Shown: piece by piece, positions 41,816 to 49,770 of the stretch
Layout: each line of letters starts with the position of its first letter
Numbering within the stretch: position 1 is the first letter of the stretch
Notes under the pieces: model-generated
What the model was told of the DNA's origin: nothing
The model's input: the letters and a program-made list of their open reading frames with translations, nothing else
The model's database searches: none
Made by a program: the position numbers and the translations under genes
NCBI RefSeq assembly: GCF_025567385.1
Contig: NZ_JAOQJU010000010.1
Location: 1-64,000, forward strand
DNA length: 64,000 nucleotides
Origin: Claveliimonas acetigenes
GTDB lineage: Bacteria; Bacillota; Clostridia; Lachnospirales; Lachnospiraceae
Direction of reading: 5' to 3'

Positions 41816-42103
41816 ATGTCTACCAAAAAGCAAAACAAGTACACGCCAGAATTCAAACAAACCATCGTTAACCTTTATCATTCAGGAAAGACCTACGCTC
41901 AAATCAAAGCAGAATATGGAGTTTCTTCTAATGCCCTGACAAATTGGCTGCGTCAATATTCCGAAGTGAAACTGGATGACAATACAGTCGTAACTGCTCA
42001 GCAGATCAAAGAACTTCAAAAACGGAATGCGCAGCTTGAGGAGGAAAACCTTATATTAAAAAAAGCCATTGCAATATTCATGCCACACTCAGGCAACGAT
42101 TGA
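41816..42103 (+). CDS. IS3 transposase OrfA
   Basis: 95 residues: KYTPEFKQTIVNLYHSGKTY, then IKAEYGVSSNALTNWLRQYS, a helix-turn-helix of the IS3 orfA (Tnp_8) kind, followed by a leucine-zipper stretch. ATG at 41816 is eight bases after AAAGGAG. An A7 tract at 42057-42063, reading TTA AAA AAA GCC, is the canonical -1 slippery sequence that joins OrfA to OrfB. Confidence 0.9.
   Translation: MSTKKQNKYTPEFKQTIVNLYHSGKTYAQIKAEYGVSSNALTNWLRQYSEVKLDDNTVVTAQQIKELQKRNAQLEEENLILKKAIAIFMPHSGND
42057..42063 (+). other. programmed -1 frameshift site of the IS3 orfAB
   Basis: A AAA AAA G in the OrfA frame. After slipping, reading goes K-K-S-H-C-N-I-H-A-T-L-R-Q-R and runs into OrfB, giving the functional OrfAB transposase typical of IS3 elements. 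Confidence 0.8.
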
Positions 42104-42954
42104 TCGCTATCCGTGCTCTGTCTCATCAACATTCAATTTCTACTCTCTGCCGTGTTCTGAAGGTTAATCGCAGTACATATTACAAATTTCTGAACCATAG
42201 ACCTTCTGCTAGAGAAATAGAAAATACCGAGATCCGATCTCGTATCCTTGAAATCTATGCTGCTTCGGATAAGAGATTAGGTGCGCATAAAATCCAAATC
42301 TGTCTTCAGCGTGATTATTGCATCCATATCAGTGTCGGTCGAGTGTACCGACTCATGAAAACCATGAATCTCCCTAAAATGAGCACTATAAAGCCTCCTC
42401 GCCCTCGTCATTTCTCTCAGAATATTGCCTGCGAAAATATTCTCGCTCAGAATTTCGATCAGCCAGAACCAAATCTCGTTTGGGTGAGTGATTTTACTTA
42501 CCTTCGTGTTGCCGGAAGATTTTACTATCTATGTGTAATTCTCGACCTGTTTTCCCGCAAAGTCATTGCTTATCGCGTTTCCCCAAAAATGGATCGCTTT
42601 CTGGCAATTGATACCCTTCGTGATGCTGTTGCTGCCAGAAATCCTTCTCCTGGTCTCATTTTTCATTCTGACCGTGGCTCACAGTTTACCTCTGATGATT
42701 TTCGAAGGGTTCTGGATGAATTTCATTTCGTCCAGTCATTTTCTGCAAAGGGGCATCCCTACGATAACGCCGTTGTCGAATGCTTCTTCAAATATCTTAA
42801 GAAGGAAGAAACCGACAGACGTTCTTATCAATCTCTCGATCAATTGAAACGAAGTCTTTTTTCTTACATCAATGGCTTCTACAATTCTCTCAGACCGCAT
42901 TCTCATAATCGCGACTTGTCTCCCATTCAAAGAGAAAACTTATTTTTTTCCTAA
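42100..42954 (+). CDS. IS3 transposase OrfB (DDE catalytic domain)
   Basis: 284 residues read from a TTG but probably made as an OrfAB fusion. NRSTYYKFLNHRPSAREIEN is the HTH_21 part. The integrase core includes LVWVSDFTYLRVAGRFYYLC (first D), GLIFHSDRGSQFTSDDFRRV (second D) and SFSAKGHPYDNAVVECFFKY (E), so the catalytic triad is complete. Element is probably still active. Confidence 0.93.
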   Translation: MIAIRALSHQHSISTLCRVLKVNRSTYYKFLNHRPSAREIENTEIRSRILEIYAASDKRLGAHKIQICLQRDYCIHISVGRVYRLMKTMNLPKMSTIKPPRPRHFSQNIACENILAQNFDQPEPNLVWVSDFTYLRVAGRFYYLCVILDLFSRKVIAYRVSPKMDRFLAIDTLRDAVAARNPSPGLIFHSDRGSQFTSDDFRRVLDEFHFVQSFSAKGHPYDNAVVECFFKYLKKEETDRRSYQSLDQLKRSLFSYINGFYNSLRPHSHNRDLSPIQRENLFFS

Positions 42955-43515
42955 TTTTACTTGTCCACTTTATTGACTATAATCCAGCGCATTCTCTTAT
43001 AATCCACCTCTTCTATATCATTAAGGGCTGCATATTCTCCCCACATCTTTCTGGCATAATCGTTATATGCGCTTGCAGCAGCGACCTCGTCGTTAAACGC
43101 ACCGATTGCTGTCTGGATACCATCCTTCCTTATTGCCGCTTCCCACAGTTCCATCTTCTTATTCCAATGGACCCCTTTATACTGCGAGACTGAGTTTTTG
43201 AAAGAACCTCTGTTGGCACAGTTCTGTGAACGTGTTACCACTCTGAGATTACATTTACGGTTATCCAGCCTATCCCTATTGATATGGTCTATCTCCATTC
43301 CTGGCGGACACGGCATGATCAAATGGCTCATGTGTATGGCATCGTTCTTTTGAGTGGATGGATTATATTTAAAAGCCCGCGCATATCCGCTATGAAAACG
43401 CCATTTATATCCACAGATTTTGGGGTAATCCACTGCGTCTATTAAGGCTGCCTTCCCACATGTCAGCGGAATTTGCATAGCAGCATCATTGCCATCCACT
43501 CCGGTCTCCCCCCAT

Positions 43516-43995
43516 TTAAAGCTGGGAGATATCCGTCAGGAATGCCTCATACTTTTCAGCAGGAAGGCTGCTGACCTTGTCCACGCCGTAGGTCTTTAAA
43601 AGCTGCCCGATCTTTTCGTTGTTGATGCGTTTCTGCTTGATCTTCGCTACAATGACCTTTGTGATGTCATCCACCGTAACAGCGGCCGGCGCTGCCTGTC
43701 CGGTATCGGAAGTCTCCACGGCTGCATCACTCTTGTTTTCGCTGCCAATCTCATCACTCCCTGTGCTTTCTACAATATCCGCTCCGTCAGTATCCCCCTG
43801 TCTGGTTTCTGCTTCATCTGTGGAACAGGAAACCTCTCCGGCCGCAGCTTTCAATTCCAGGGCAGCTTCTCCGGCCCCGATGCTGTCAAAGACCATTGCA
43901 ATGCCCATGAAAGCGGCCTTCAGTCCCTGGCTGAGTTTTGACGCATCTACCGGAACCAGAATAGTTTTCAGTTTGTCATCTGTCTTCTTCGCCAT
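43516..43995 (-). CDS. hypothetical protein, 159 aa
   Basis: MAKKTDDKLKTILVPVDASK, a helical start (AFMGIAMVFDSIGAGEAALE), then a long acidic disordered linker (Asp, Glu, Thr, Ser rich) and a helical end with VDDITKVIVAKIKQKRINNE then IGQLLKTYGVDKVSSLPAEK. The C-terminal repeat-like fold resembles rRNA-like binding modules in phage structural or replication proteins (VDDITKVIVAKIKQ). Not identified. Confidence 0.6.
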   Translation of the reverse strand: MAKKTDDKLKTILVPVDASKLSQGLKAAFMGIAMVFDSIGAGEAALELKAAAGEVSCSTDEAETRQGDTDGADIVESTGSDEIGSENKSDAAVETSDTGQAAPAAVTVDDITKVIVAKIKQKRINNEKIGQLLKTYGVDKVSSLPAEKYEAFLTDISQL

Positions 43996-44296
43996 ACGCT
44001 TCCTCCTCTCCACCCGCAATGGACACCTCACAGTCCCCATTAAAATTCACGGTATCCATACGCTCATCCATGTGGATATGCAGCTCATGGATTTTGACCT
44101 TGATTTCCGGGATAATAACCGGCACAAAATCCTTCTTGCTACCTTCCTTTTTCTTTTCATCCTTCATCCTGCTTTCCTCCTGGACATTTTTTGTAATTTC
44201 CTGCCCCCTGCATTTGCCGGAATAGCGTGTCTGCACATTCCGGTCACCATGACGGCGGTGTGGTCCGCTGTGCTGTGCCCTGCATTTCTTACTCAT
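43976..44296 (-). CDS. small acidic/basic protein, start uncertain
   Basis: The well-supported part starts at the ATG at 44167 (AGGAGG eight bases upstream): MKDEKKKEGSKKDFVPVIIP, then EIKVKIHELHIHMDERMDTV. A longer frame begins at 44296, overlapping the stop of the upstream gene as ATGAGTAA, and adds a His/Cys/Arg-rich peptide SKKCRAQHSGPHRRHGDRNV. The upstream part may be a separate short gene. Function unknown. Confidence 0.45.
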   Translation of the reverse strand: MSKKCRAQHSGPHRRHGDRNVQTRYSGKCRGQEITKNVQEESRMKDEKKKEGSKKDFVPVIIPEIKVKIHELHIHMDERMDTVNFNGDCEVSIAGGEEEAYGEEDR

Positions 44297-44870
44297 TGCC
44301 ATTTTCCCCCTTCTTATCTGTTCCGGTCATTCCATCACCAAAAATGACTTCCAGCAGTTTCTTAACCGCCTCCATTGCATCCTGAACACCGCAAAGGGGA
44401 ATCCCGATCTCAATATCCGCATCCTCTGTGCCTTCTGCCCCGCACGGTTCCTGCCGATCACAGCATTTTTTGCCGGATGCCTTCCCCAGCAGCCCTGCCG
44501 ATTCCCCAATGGTTCTCACCGGAATTCCCAGCTTCGATGCAAGCGCGATTTCTTCCATCATCCCTTCGGAGATATATTCAGAAAAGCACCACAGTTCATC
44601 CGCATCCTTCAGCAGTTCCAGGCCGATGCGCCTTCCGATCTTCCTCTCATCTGCAACCGCATCATCCAGAAACTGTGTGCAGAAAAGATGGCTGCAGAGC
44701 GGAACGGCTCCGAGCTTCGCCACCAGCCTGCAGGCTGCCTTTGCCCTTTCAAGGTTGTCCTTCAGCTCTATTTCTGCCCTCTCTGGTTCCTGTGCTTTTG
44801 GCCGCAGCGGGGAACAGATATAGATACGCTCCTTACGTTCTTTGCACGCCTCGCATTTATTTTTGTTCAT
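44289..44870 (-). CDS. DUF7768/DUF4406-like nucleoside 2-deoxyribosyltransferase-like protein
   Basis: 193 residues. IYICSPLRPKAQEPERAEIE, NLERAKAACRLVAKLGAVPL and CSHLFCTQFLDD then ERKIGRRIGLELLKDADELW match the nucleoside deoxyribosyltransferase-like fold (DUF4406 or DUF7768), common in Firmicute phages as DNA-damage or nucleotide-salvage genes. N-terminal CEACKERKER is a metal-binding knuckle. Start at 44870 has AAGGAGG upstream in the gap. Confidence 0.8.
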   Translation of the reverse strand: MNKNKCEACKERKERIYICSPLRPKAQEPERAEIELKDNLERAKAACRLVAKLGAVPLCSHLFCTQFLDDAVADERKIGRRIGLELLKDADELWCFSEYISEGMMEEIALASKLGIPVRTIGESAGLLGKASGKKCCDRQEPCGAEGTEDADIEIGIPLCGVQDAMEAVKKLLEVIFGDGMTGTDKKGENGNE

Positions 44871-45079
44871 ATTGGCCTCCTTCTCATGGCTGCCGCCCTC
44901 CTGAAATAGGAAAGCGGCAGATTTGTTGTATTATGGATTTACAGTGCCAATGCTTAAATTACCTTCATGGGCTTATCCTCCTCTCACAGATTTTTGGGAG
45001 GTTTCTCTGTGTGCCTGTGGGCTTCCTGAAAAGTTCCTCTCATAAATAGTCGTGGGAGAAGTACAAAATTAAGTAGGTT

Positions 45080-45647
45080 TCAAAATTTCTTCAGAAAATT
45101 TTTACTCAGCCTGTCCTCTGCCCCTAATAATCGGTACGTAACCGCCGCACGGCTTACGCCAAGCCGCTCCGCAATCTCATATTTTTCAAACCCATAAACA
45201 TGGTAAAGGATAAATACCTCCCTCTGTTTATCCGTCAGTCTTCCAAGCTGCTCTTTCATAGTTTCTCTGCAAACACACGCTTCCTCCGGGCTTTCATAAT
45301 AATCTCCGGAAGTCCAACTCTGTCCTCTCTTTTCCTCCGTTTCATCTTCATCCCACAAGTCCTTTTTTGCCCCTTTGCGGTCAAACTGACGGTTCATGCT
45401 GTTTTTCTCCACCTGGTGCCCTCCTCTGATCATCACTGCCATGAACCACGGCTGCTCCCCAAAGAAAGACTCGTCCAGAGTATCCGTATCAGCCATGTAC
45501 TCCTTTTCCCTGTCACCAAGCTGTGCAAAACGGTAAGTAAAAGAGCTGCAGTCTGCCAGCCAGAGGACCGCAGTTCCAGTACCGTTGACGTAGACCGCAT
45601 AACCATTTCTGTATACCTTGCAGTCTCCATTCTCCGTCTCCGCGATT
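45080..45647 (-). CDS. sigma-70 family factor, 5' end lost in scaffold gap
   Basis: The C-terminal 60 residues (TMKEQLGRLTDKQREVFILY, HVYGFEKYEIAERLGVSRAA) form sigma region 4. The preceding stretch (NGDCKVYRNGYAVYVNGTGT, then LADCSSFTYRFAQLGDREKE) is typical of Firmicute mobile-element sigma-like proteins. The N-terminus is in the N-run (45648-45929). It could direct phage middle or late transcription and is a candidate for recognising the non-consensus promoters upstream of the small genes. The segment beyond the gap (45930-46015) may be its start. Confidence 0.75.
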
Positions 45648-45929
45648 NNNNNNNNNNNNNNNNNNNNNNNNNNNNNNNNNNNNNNNNNNNNNNNNNNNNN
45701 NNNNNNNNNNNNNNNNNNNNNNNNNNNNNNNNNNNNNNNNNNNNNNNNNNNNNNNNNNNNNNNNNNNNNNNNNNNNNNNNNNNNNNNNNNNNNNNNNNNN
45801 NNNNNNNNNNNNNNNNNNNNNNNNNNNNNNNNNNNNNNNNNNNNNNNNNNNNNNNNNNNNNNNNNNNNNNNNNNNNNNNNNNNNNNNNNNNNNNNNNNNN
45901 NNNNNNNNNNNNNNNNNNNNNNNNNNNNN
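45648..45929. other. scaffold gap (282 N) in sigma-like gene
   Basis: Run of 282 undetermined bases immediately upstream of the sigma-like gene's visible part. True length unknown. Confidence 0.99.
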
Positions 45930-46387
45930 GGCTGACACAATCCGGCTAAAAAGGCACAAGGGTTCTGCGGTATACTCCTATACACCCTTTCTCCATGCCG
46001 GCGGCTTATTTCCAAGCCGATGGCAGAAGTAAAAAGCTGTATGAGAACCTTTGCCCTTATGCATTTACTAGTCAGGCATTCGATATTTTATTAAGCGGGG
46101 AGCATCCACCCATTCGGGTTATCCAGCCTTAGGTCTTGTCCGCTCCCCTGCTCTGGAAATATTCTAACAAGAACATGCAGACATTACCTCAACGCAAAAG
46201 TCCAATCCCGGTTTAAAAATAGACAAATAAGTCCAATTTTAAAAAATCATTTTCATGGTCACTCAAATCAATAAAAAGGAAACTTTCAACAATCTGAAAC
46301 AAAGTGCAGATTAGATAAAAACTGCGCTGAAAAAAGACAAAAAAAATAAACCGTGCGGATTTTCCTGTTTTTCTTAATCCACACGGT
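45930..46387. other. 458 bases without a confident gene, includes structured segment 46097-46148
   Basis: 45930-46015 may be coding for the start of the sigma-like gene, but the frame cannot be joined across the gap. GGGGAGC (46097-46103) pairs with GCTCCCC (46142-46148), enclosing ACCC/GGGT at 46108-46119, a small branched RNA or DNA structure. Two near-identical AAAGTGC/TCAA-type stretches and AT-rich sequence follow to the repressor. No terminator tract seen. Confidence 0.45.
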
Positions 46388-46819
46388 TCATGCTAACCGT
46401 TCTGTATGCTTCTGTTTAAAAAGCATCAGACTTATCATTTCATCTATCATTTTCTTATTCGGCCCATCCAGCTGGCTGTAAAGGGAATAAATATCAGCTG
46501 TGCCGGTCTGTTGCTGCCCCAAGGATTTATTTTCTGAAGCTTTATAAGTGTTATTGTCATTATGAATGCCATCGTTATTATGTAGCAGCCGGTCCGGGGT
46601 CAGCTCTGACGGCGGCACTCCCAACGCCTCCGCTAAATCGTACATCGTCTGGATTCCCATCTCAGTACTGCCACGTTCATAACGTGAGATGACGGTGTTT
46701 GTACAGGTGCCGCCCACCCGCTCTGCCAGCTGCTCCTGTGTCAGGCCGGCCCGTTTTCTGAGTGTCTTTAATTTTTTTCCGGTTGCTTCCAGGTCCGATA
46801 CCCATTCCTGTTTCAACAC
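46388..46819 (-). CDS. XRE-family transcription regulator (CI-like)
   Basis: 143 residues from the GTG at 46819; a TTG three bases downstream is also well spaced from AAGGAGG. HTH: LKTLRKRAGLTQEQLAERVG, then CTNTVISRYERGSTEMGIQT and MYDLAEALGVPPSELTPDRL (residues 20-80). The C-terminal half (SLGQQQTGTADIYSLYSQLD) is helical and may dimerise. No peptidase domain, so it resembles non-cleavable phage or ICE repressors. A long inverted repeat lies immediately upstream. Confidence 0.85.
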   Translation of the reverse strand: MLKQEWVSDLEATGKKLKTLRKRAGLTQEQLAERVGGTCTNTVISRYERGSTEMGIQTMYDLAEALGVPPSELTPDRLLHNNDGIHNDNNTYKASENKSLGQQQTGTADIYSLYSQLDGPNKKMIDEMISLMLFKQKHTERLA

Positions 46820-46861
46820 CATCACCTCCTTCATGCTAATGGAGGCTTTTCCGTATAAAAA

Positions 46862-46934
46862 GGCTGAGGCAAATAGGTTCTGCGTTCTGCACAGTTCTTA
46901 TTAAATGCAGCCCAACTCTCTATTTGCCTCAGCC
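46862..46934. repeat. 15-bp perfect inverted repeat with 43-base loop upstream of the repressor
   Basis: GGCTGAGGCAAATAG (46862-46876) pairs with CTATTTGCCTCAGCC (46920-46934), flanked by AAAAA on one side and TTTTT on the other in both orientations. The loop itself contains CTGCATT/AATGCAG-like words. It may be a bidirectional terminator, an operator or the remnant ends of a small mobile unit. Confidence 0.65.
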
Positions 46935-47447
46935 ATATTTTTTATATCAAAAAAGCAAAGGTTACATAAAGATTTGCGCACTTCTACCGTTGATTTCATC
47001 TACAGTCCTGACAAAATTTTTCGTTTTTAATAATCAACTAGAGTATTTTTGCTAAATCATTAAATATGTAACTTTTGCTATTCTAAAATTCTAAACTGCT
47101 TTCATCACCTCATATTTTCCCATCATCTTTAGAATTAAAATAAAACAGGTTCATTGTCAATCTTATGTAAAATTGGATATCAAACCTCACATATCTCATG
47201 TGAGTATTTTATATTATCACAAATTGGCAGATTTTGCAAGAGTTACACATTGATTTCTGGTATTTTAAAAATTTCAACCTTTTTTTCGACAAAAATTCAA
47301 TATCGTTATTTTGCACAAAACGGTTGCGTGTTCTTTGTAGAATTTGTTTCTTTTCTATTTCCCATCATATCATCTTTCTTTTTCGATAGCATTCTAATAA
47401 GGCCGCCAGTTTCATGCCGGCCGTCTGAGATTTTGCAGATGAATGTA
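46935..47447. other. 513-base AT-rich region without genes
   Basis: No credible reading frame. Sequence is about 70% A+T, with several AT runs and a short minus-strand open frame (47306-47503) that overlaps the transposase end and lacks a start site. It may contain the distal end of the IS30-type element, but no clear terminal inverted repeats were found by eye. Confidence 0.5.
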
Positions 47448-48500
47448 TTAGCTGATTCTTTGCAATTCCTCCTCGAACATTTCCGCTGCAGATTTATATC
47501 CATGGATGCGCCGCGGATATTTGTTTATCCAATTTTCAACCTCCTGGATGTCCTCGGCTGTTCGATCATCAAAATTTGTTCCTTTAGGAACTTTTCTCCG
47601 GACCATTTTGTTTGTCACTTCATTCGTCCCTCTCTCCCAACTGCTATACGGATGACAATAATACATTTTTGTTCTCTTTCCGGCTCCTATTGCAGACCTC
47701 TCCAGTTCTTCGCAATAGGCAAATTCCGTCCCATTGTCTACAGTTATGCTTTTGAATACCGTCTTGAATAATTCTCCCCAGCGTTTTTCCAATCGGTCCA
47801 CTGCTGCCACCACTTCCTCAGCACTATGGTTATTCAATTTGAATATGATCTCCGCTCTTGTTTTTCTTTCTGTAAGTGTTAATAATGTATTTTTAGATTT
47901 TCCTCGGCGGCCCAGAACGCTATCCATTTCCCAGTGACCGAACTCCTCTCTGCTGTTTATGATTTCCGGCCTGTTTTCTATGCTTTCGCCCGCCTCTGCT
48001 CTCTTTTGCTTCTTTACTTTATTATATTTTCTTTTCCTGTTCTTTTTTACTGGTAGGTTTTTATTGGTTACTCTCAAAAAAATGCCTTTATCTATATAGC
48101 TGTATACAGTGGTTGTACATATTTGGGTCTGGAACTCGCTCCACCGTCCTAATGCTGTCAGTTCCCCTATGATTGCGTCCGGGCTGTAATCTTCATTTAT
48201 TATTTTGTCCTCTATGTAATTTGCCAGCTTAATATCATTTCCTATCTTTAATTGTGTTCCTCGCACTTTTAAATTTTCCTCATATTTCCGTTGTGCAAGG
48301 TCTGCGCTGTATCTCATTTCTCTTGTATAATCACTGTTCAAATGTTCATATTGCCCACGCTTCAACTCGTTATAAATTGTGCTTCGGTGTACATGCAAAA
48401 TCTCTGCAATCTCTACAACCTTGTGTCCTGCATTATACAAGGCTTCTAATCTGATTCTATCATTGTGTTTTAATTGTCTGCTACCCTTTTGATTTGCCAT
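47448..48500 (-). CDS. IS30-family transposase
   Basis: 350 residues. HTH_38 N-terminus: LKHNDRIRLEALYNAGHKVV, then HVHRSTIYNELKRGQYEHLN. DDE core: FGHWEMDSVLGRRGKSKNTL (first D), FKSITVDNGTEFAYCEELER (second D) and SSWERGTNEVTNKMVRRKVP (E). Intact. The 5' flank holds a terminator and HTH gene, the 3' flank AT-rich sequence. Inverted repeats could not be delimited. Inserted in the lysogeny-control region. Confidence 0.93.
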   Translation of the reverse strand: MANQKGSRQLKHNDRIRLEALYNAGHKVVEIAEILHVHRSTIYNELKRGQYEHLNSDYTREMRYSADLAQRKYEENLKVRGTQLKIGNDIKLANYIEDKIINEDYSPDAIIGELTALGRWSEFQTQICTTTVYSYIDKGIFLRVTNKNLPVKKNRKRKYNKVKKQKRAEAGESIENRPEIINSREEFGHWEMDSVLGRRGKSKNTLLTLTERKTRAEIIFKLNNHSAEEVVAAVDRLEKRWGELFKTVFKSITVDNGTEFAYCEELERSAIGAGKRTKMYYCHPYSSWERGTNEVTNKMVRRKVPKGTNFDDRTAEDIQEVENWINKYPRRIHGYKSAAEMFEEELQRIS

Positions 48501-48524
48501 GTTCCCGCCCTCTTTCGTAAAACA

Positions 48525-48551
48525 AGCCGCAGGCGTTGTTGTCCTGCGGCT
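48525..48551 (-). terminator. intrinsic terminator downstream of the HTH gene at 48568
   Basis: AGCCGCAGG (48525-48533) pairs with CCTGCGGCT (48543-48551), with TTGTTTTA on the minus-strand exit. It lies between the IS30-type transposase and the HTH gene. Confidence 0.75.
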
Positions 48552-48567
48552 CTCTGTGTGCTTTTTG

Positions 48568-48762
48568 TTATTTGCCCTGCAATATCTTTTCTACTATCAG
48601 CTTTTCAATATAATGCGGGCAACTCCGTACCCCATTCTCCCAGTTTGTCAGCGTTCTATATGGTATCTCTAACCATTCCGATACTTCGCGCCTGCTCATG
48701 CCCTGCTGTTTGCGTGCCTCTTCAATCGTCACTTTATCCGTTTCTTTACACTCCATATCCAT
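48568..48762 (-). CDS. Cro/CI-type HTH protein, 64 aa
   Basis: Short HTH with DKVTIEEARKQQGMSRREVS, then EWLEIPYRTLTNWENGVRSC. This pattern (R-x-L-T-N-W-E-N-G) is typical of small Cro-like regulators on Firmicute mobile elements. Its start (48762 or 48756) overlaps the stop of the next gene by 17 bases, so the two are coupled. Probably part of the phage control switch. Confidence 0.8.
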   Translation of the reverse strand: MDMECKETDKVTIEEARKQQGMSRREVSEWLEIPYRTLTNWENGVRSCPHYIEKLIVEKILQGK

Positions 48763-49027
48763 TTTCTCTCATTTCGTTTATGATTGTTTCGTTGTACCCT
48801 CTTCCATAATATCTAAAAATGACGCTTTCATCTTCAAAGAAAACCCAGTCACAATTAGTATCATTGATAATTCCTGCAACCGCTTCTTTTTTTGAAGAAC
48901 CCGGCAAGAATTTTACAATATATTCGGCAGCTTTGTCCATTGATTTGAAATTAAAGACCTCTCCGCCCTCTTCCTCTTTGCAGATTGCAATATAATCGCT
49001 TTTTGTATATCCCTTTACTGCTTTCAT
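48746..49027 (-). CDS. hypothetical protein, 93 aa
   Basis: MKAVKGYTKSDYIAICKEEE, then YIVKFLPGSSKKEAVAGIIN and WVFFEDESVIFRYYGRGYNE. Not recognised. Beta-rich in the second half. In the control region between two small regulators. ATG at 49027 has AAGGCAAGAGG upstream, a workable ribosome site. Its end overlaps the Cro-like gene start. Confidence 0.65.
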   Translation of the reverse strand: MKAVKGYTKSDYIAICKEEEGGEVFNFKSMDKAAEYIVKFLPGSSKKEAVAGIINDTNCDWVFFEDESVIFRYYGRGYNETIINEMRENGYGV

Positions 49028-49140
49028 TCTATTACACCTCTTGCCTTTTATTTTTTTCCTGCTATAATCTAATTAAGCACTTGGGGCGGTTAGCAGGATT
49101 GTTTAGGTATCCGCCCCTCGTGTGTTCCCTTAATTCTATT

Positions 49141-49272
49141 TTATTTTCTTACTTCTTCAAGAATCTTTTCTATATGTTCTACTGTATGTGTTTCCCCGTT
49201 TGTTTTTGCTACTTCTCTAATTGATACCAACATTGCTATTAAATCGGCTTTGCTCATTTCTTCGTTCTCCAT
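49141..49272 (-). CDS. tiny protein, 43 aa, too short for default gene callers
   Basis: MENEEMSKADLIAMLVSIRE then VAKTNGETHTVEHIEKILEE and a stop at 49141. Clear ribosome site AAAGGAG nine bases before the ATG at 49272. Compact helical peptide with an even helix periodicity. Function unknown; position suggests a small modulator in the lysogeny switch. Confidence 0.6.
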   Translation of the reverse strand: MENEEMSKADLIAMLVSIREVAKTNGETHTVEHIEKILEEVRK

Positions 49273-49395
49273 TTTTAACTCCTTTCCTGCTGTTCCCTTG
49301 CTACAATTATATTATATACCCATTGAGTATATTTGTCAATTACTTTTTTACTCATTGGGTGTATTTTTTTATAAAGAAAAACACCATAACTATTG

Positions 49396-49647
49396 TTACA
49401 GTGTCCCGCTTTCGTCTGTCAGCCATTCCATGCTCACGCCCAGTGCTTTAGAAAATATTTTCAGTTCATAATCTGTTACGATTCTTGTGCCTCTTTCTAT
49501 ACGACTTATCGAATCTCTTTCTATCGCAACTCCGGCCACCTGCATACGCGCCGCTAAATCACTTTGTGTAATTCTGTTTTTTGCTCTCGCCAACCTTATG
49601 CGTTCCCCGCATAGGTTATCCTTTCCCTTGTATGCGTATATCTTCAT
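49396..49647 (-). CDS. XRE-family repressor, 83 aa
   Basis: LARAKNRITQSDLAARMQVA and ERDSISRIERGTRIVTDYEL then FSKALGVSMEWLTDE form a classical five-helix XRE domain of a small phage or plasmid repressor. Start chosen at the second ATG (49647); the earlier one at 49665 also possible. It diverges from the plus-strand SHOCT gene, with the promoter region between them, so it may repress that gene. Confidence 0.82.
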   Translation of the reverse strand: MKIYAYKGKDNLCGERIRLARAKNRITQSDLAARMQVAGVAIERDSISRIERGTRIVTDYELKIFSKALGVSMEWLTDESGTL

Positions 49648-49687
49648 CCGGTACGCCCCTATCATGTGTTAATAATCAGAATTTTTC

Positions 49688-49716
49688 TTGACTTTACCAC
49701 ATTTCAAAAGCATAAT
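49688..49716 (+). promoter_or_regulatory. promoter for the plus-strand SHOCT gene
   Basis: TTGACT at 49688-49693 and CATAAT at 49711-49716, spaced by 17 bases. Lies in the intergenic space opposite the repressor, about 50 bases before the ATG of the 49771 gene. Confidence 0.65.
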
Positions 49717-49770
49717 TGTGTTAAAGGTCAGCATGACTATAATTTTCACATTTATCTAGGAGGATGCACT

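Larger units (their letters stand above)
41763..42971 (+). mobile_element. IS3-family insertion sequence, about 1.2 kb
   Basis: Ends share AAAGTGGACAAGT as terminal inverted repeats (AAAAAAGTGGACAAGT at 41763, and its complement ending at 42971). Three bases, ATT, flank both ends (41760-41762 and 42972-42974), consistent with the short target duplications of this family. It encodes OrfA and OrfB on the plus strand. The disrupted target gene can be rebuilt in frame, so the insertion is recent. Confidence 0.85.
41553..43499 (-). pseudogene. HNH-AP2-AP2 homing endonuclease split by an IS3-family element
   Basis: The upstream half (43499-42975) encodes HNH core EIDHINRDRLDNRKCNLRVV and AP2 domain SQYKGVHWNKKMELWEAAIR. 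The other half (41762-41553) encodes a second AP2 domain RFRGVTMHKCGKWTARLTIN, then LGYFTTQEDAARAYNRAYEE and a stop that overlaps the DUF2800 ATG. Removing the IS (41763-42971) and one copy of the ATT target joins the two halves in frame, giving a WIIVNIHPRHLK junction. A single intact gene was thus disrupted. The start is a GTG at 43499 with GGGGAG upstream. The current upstream ORF ends inside the IS. Confidence 0.88.

Noticed and set aside
47306..47503. 65-codon minus-strand frame overlapping the IS30 transposase end
   Set aside because: Overlaps the transposase by 56 bases in another frame and has no ribosome site.
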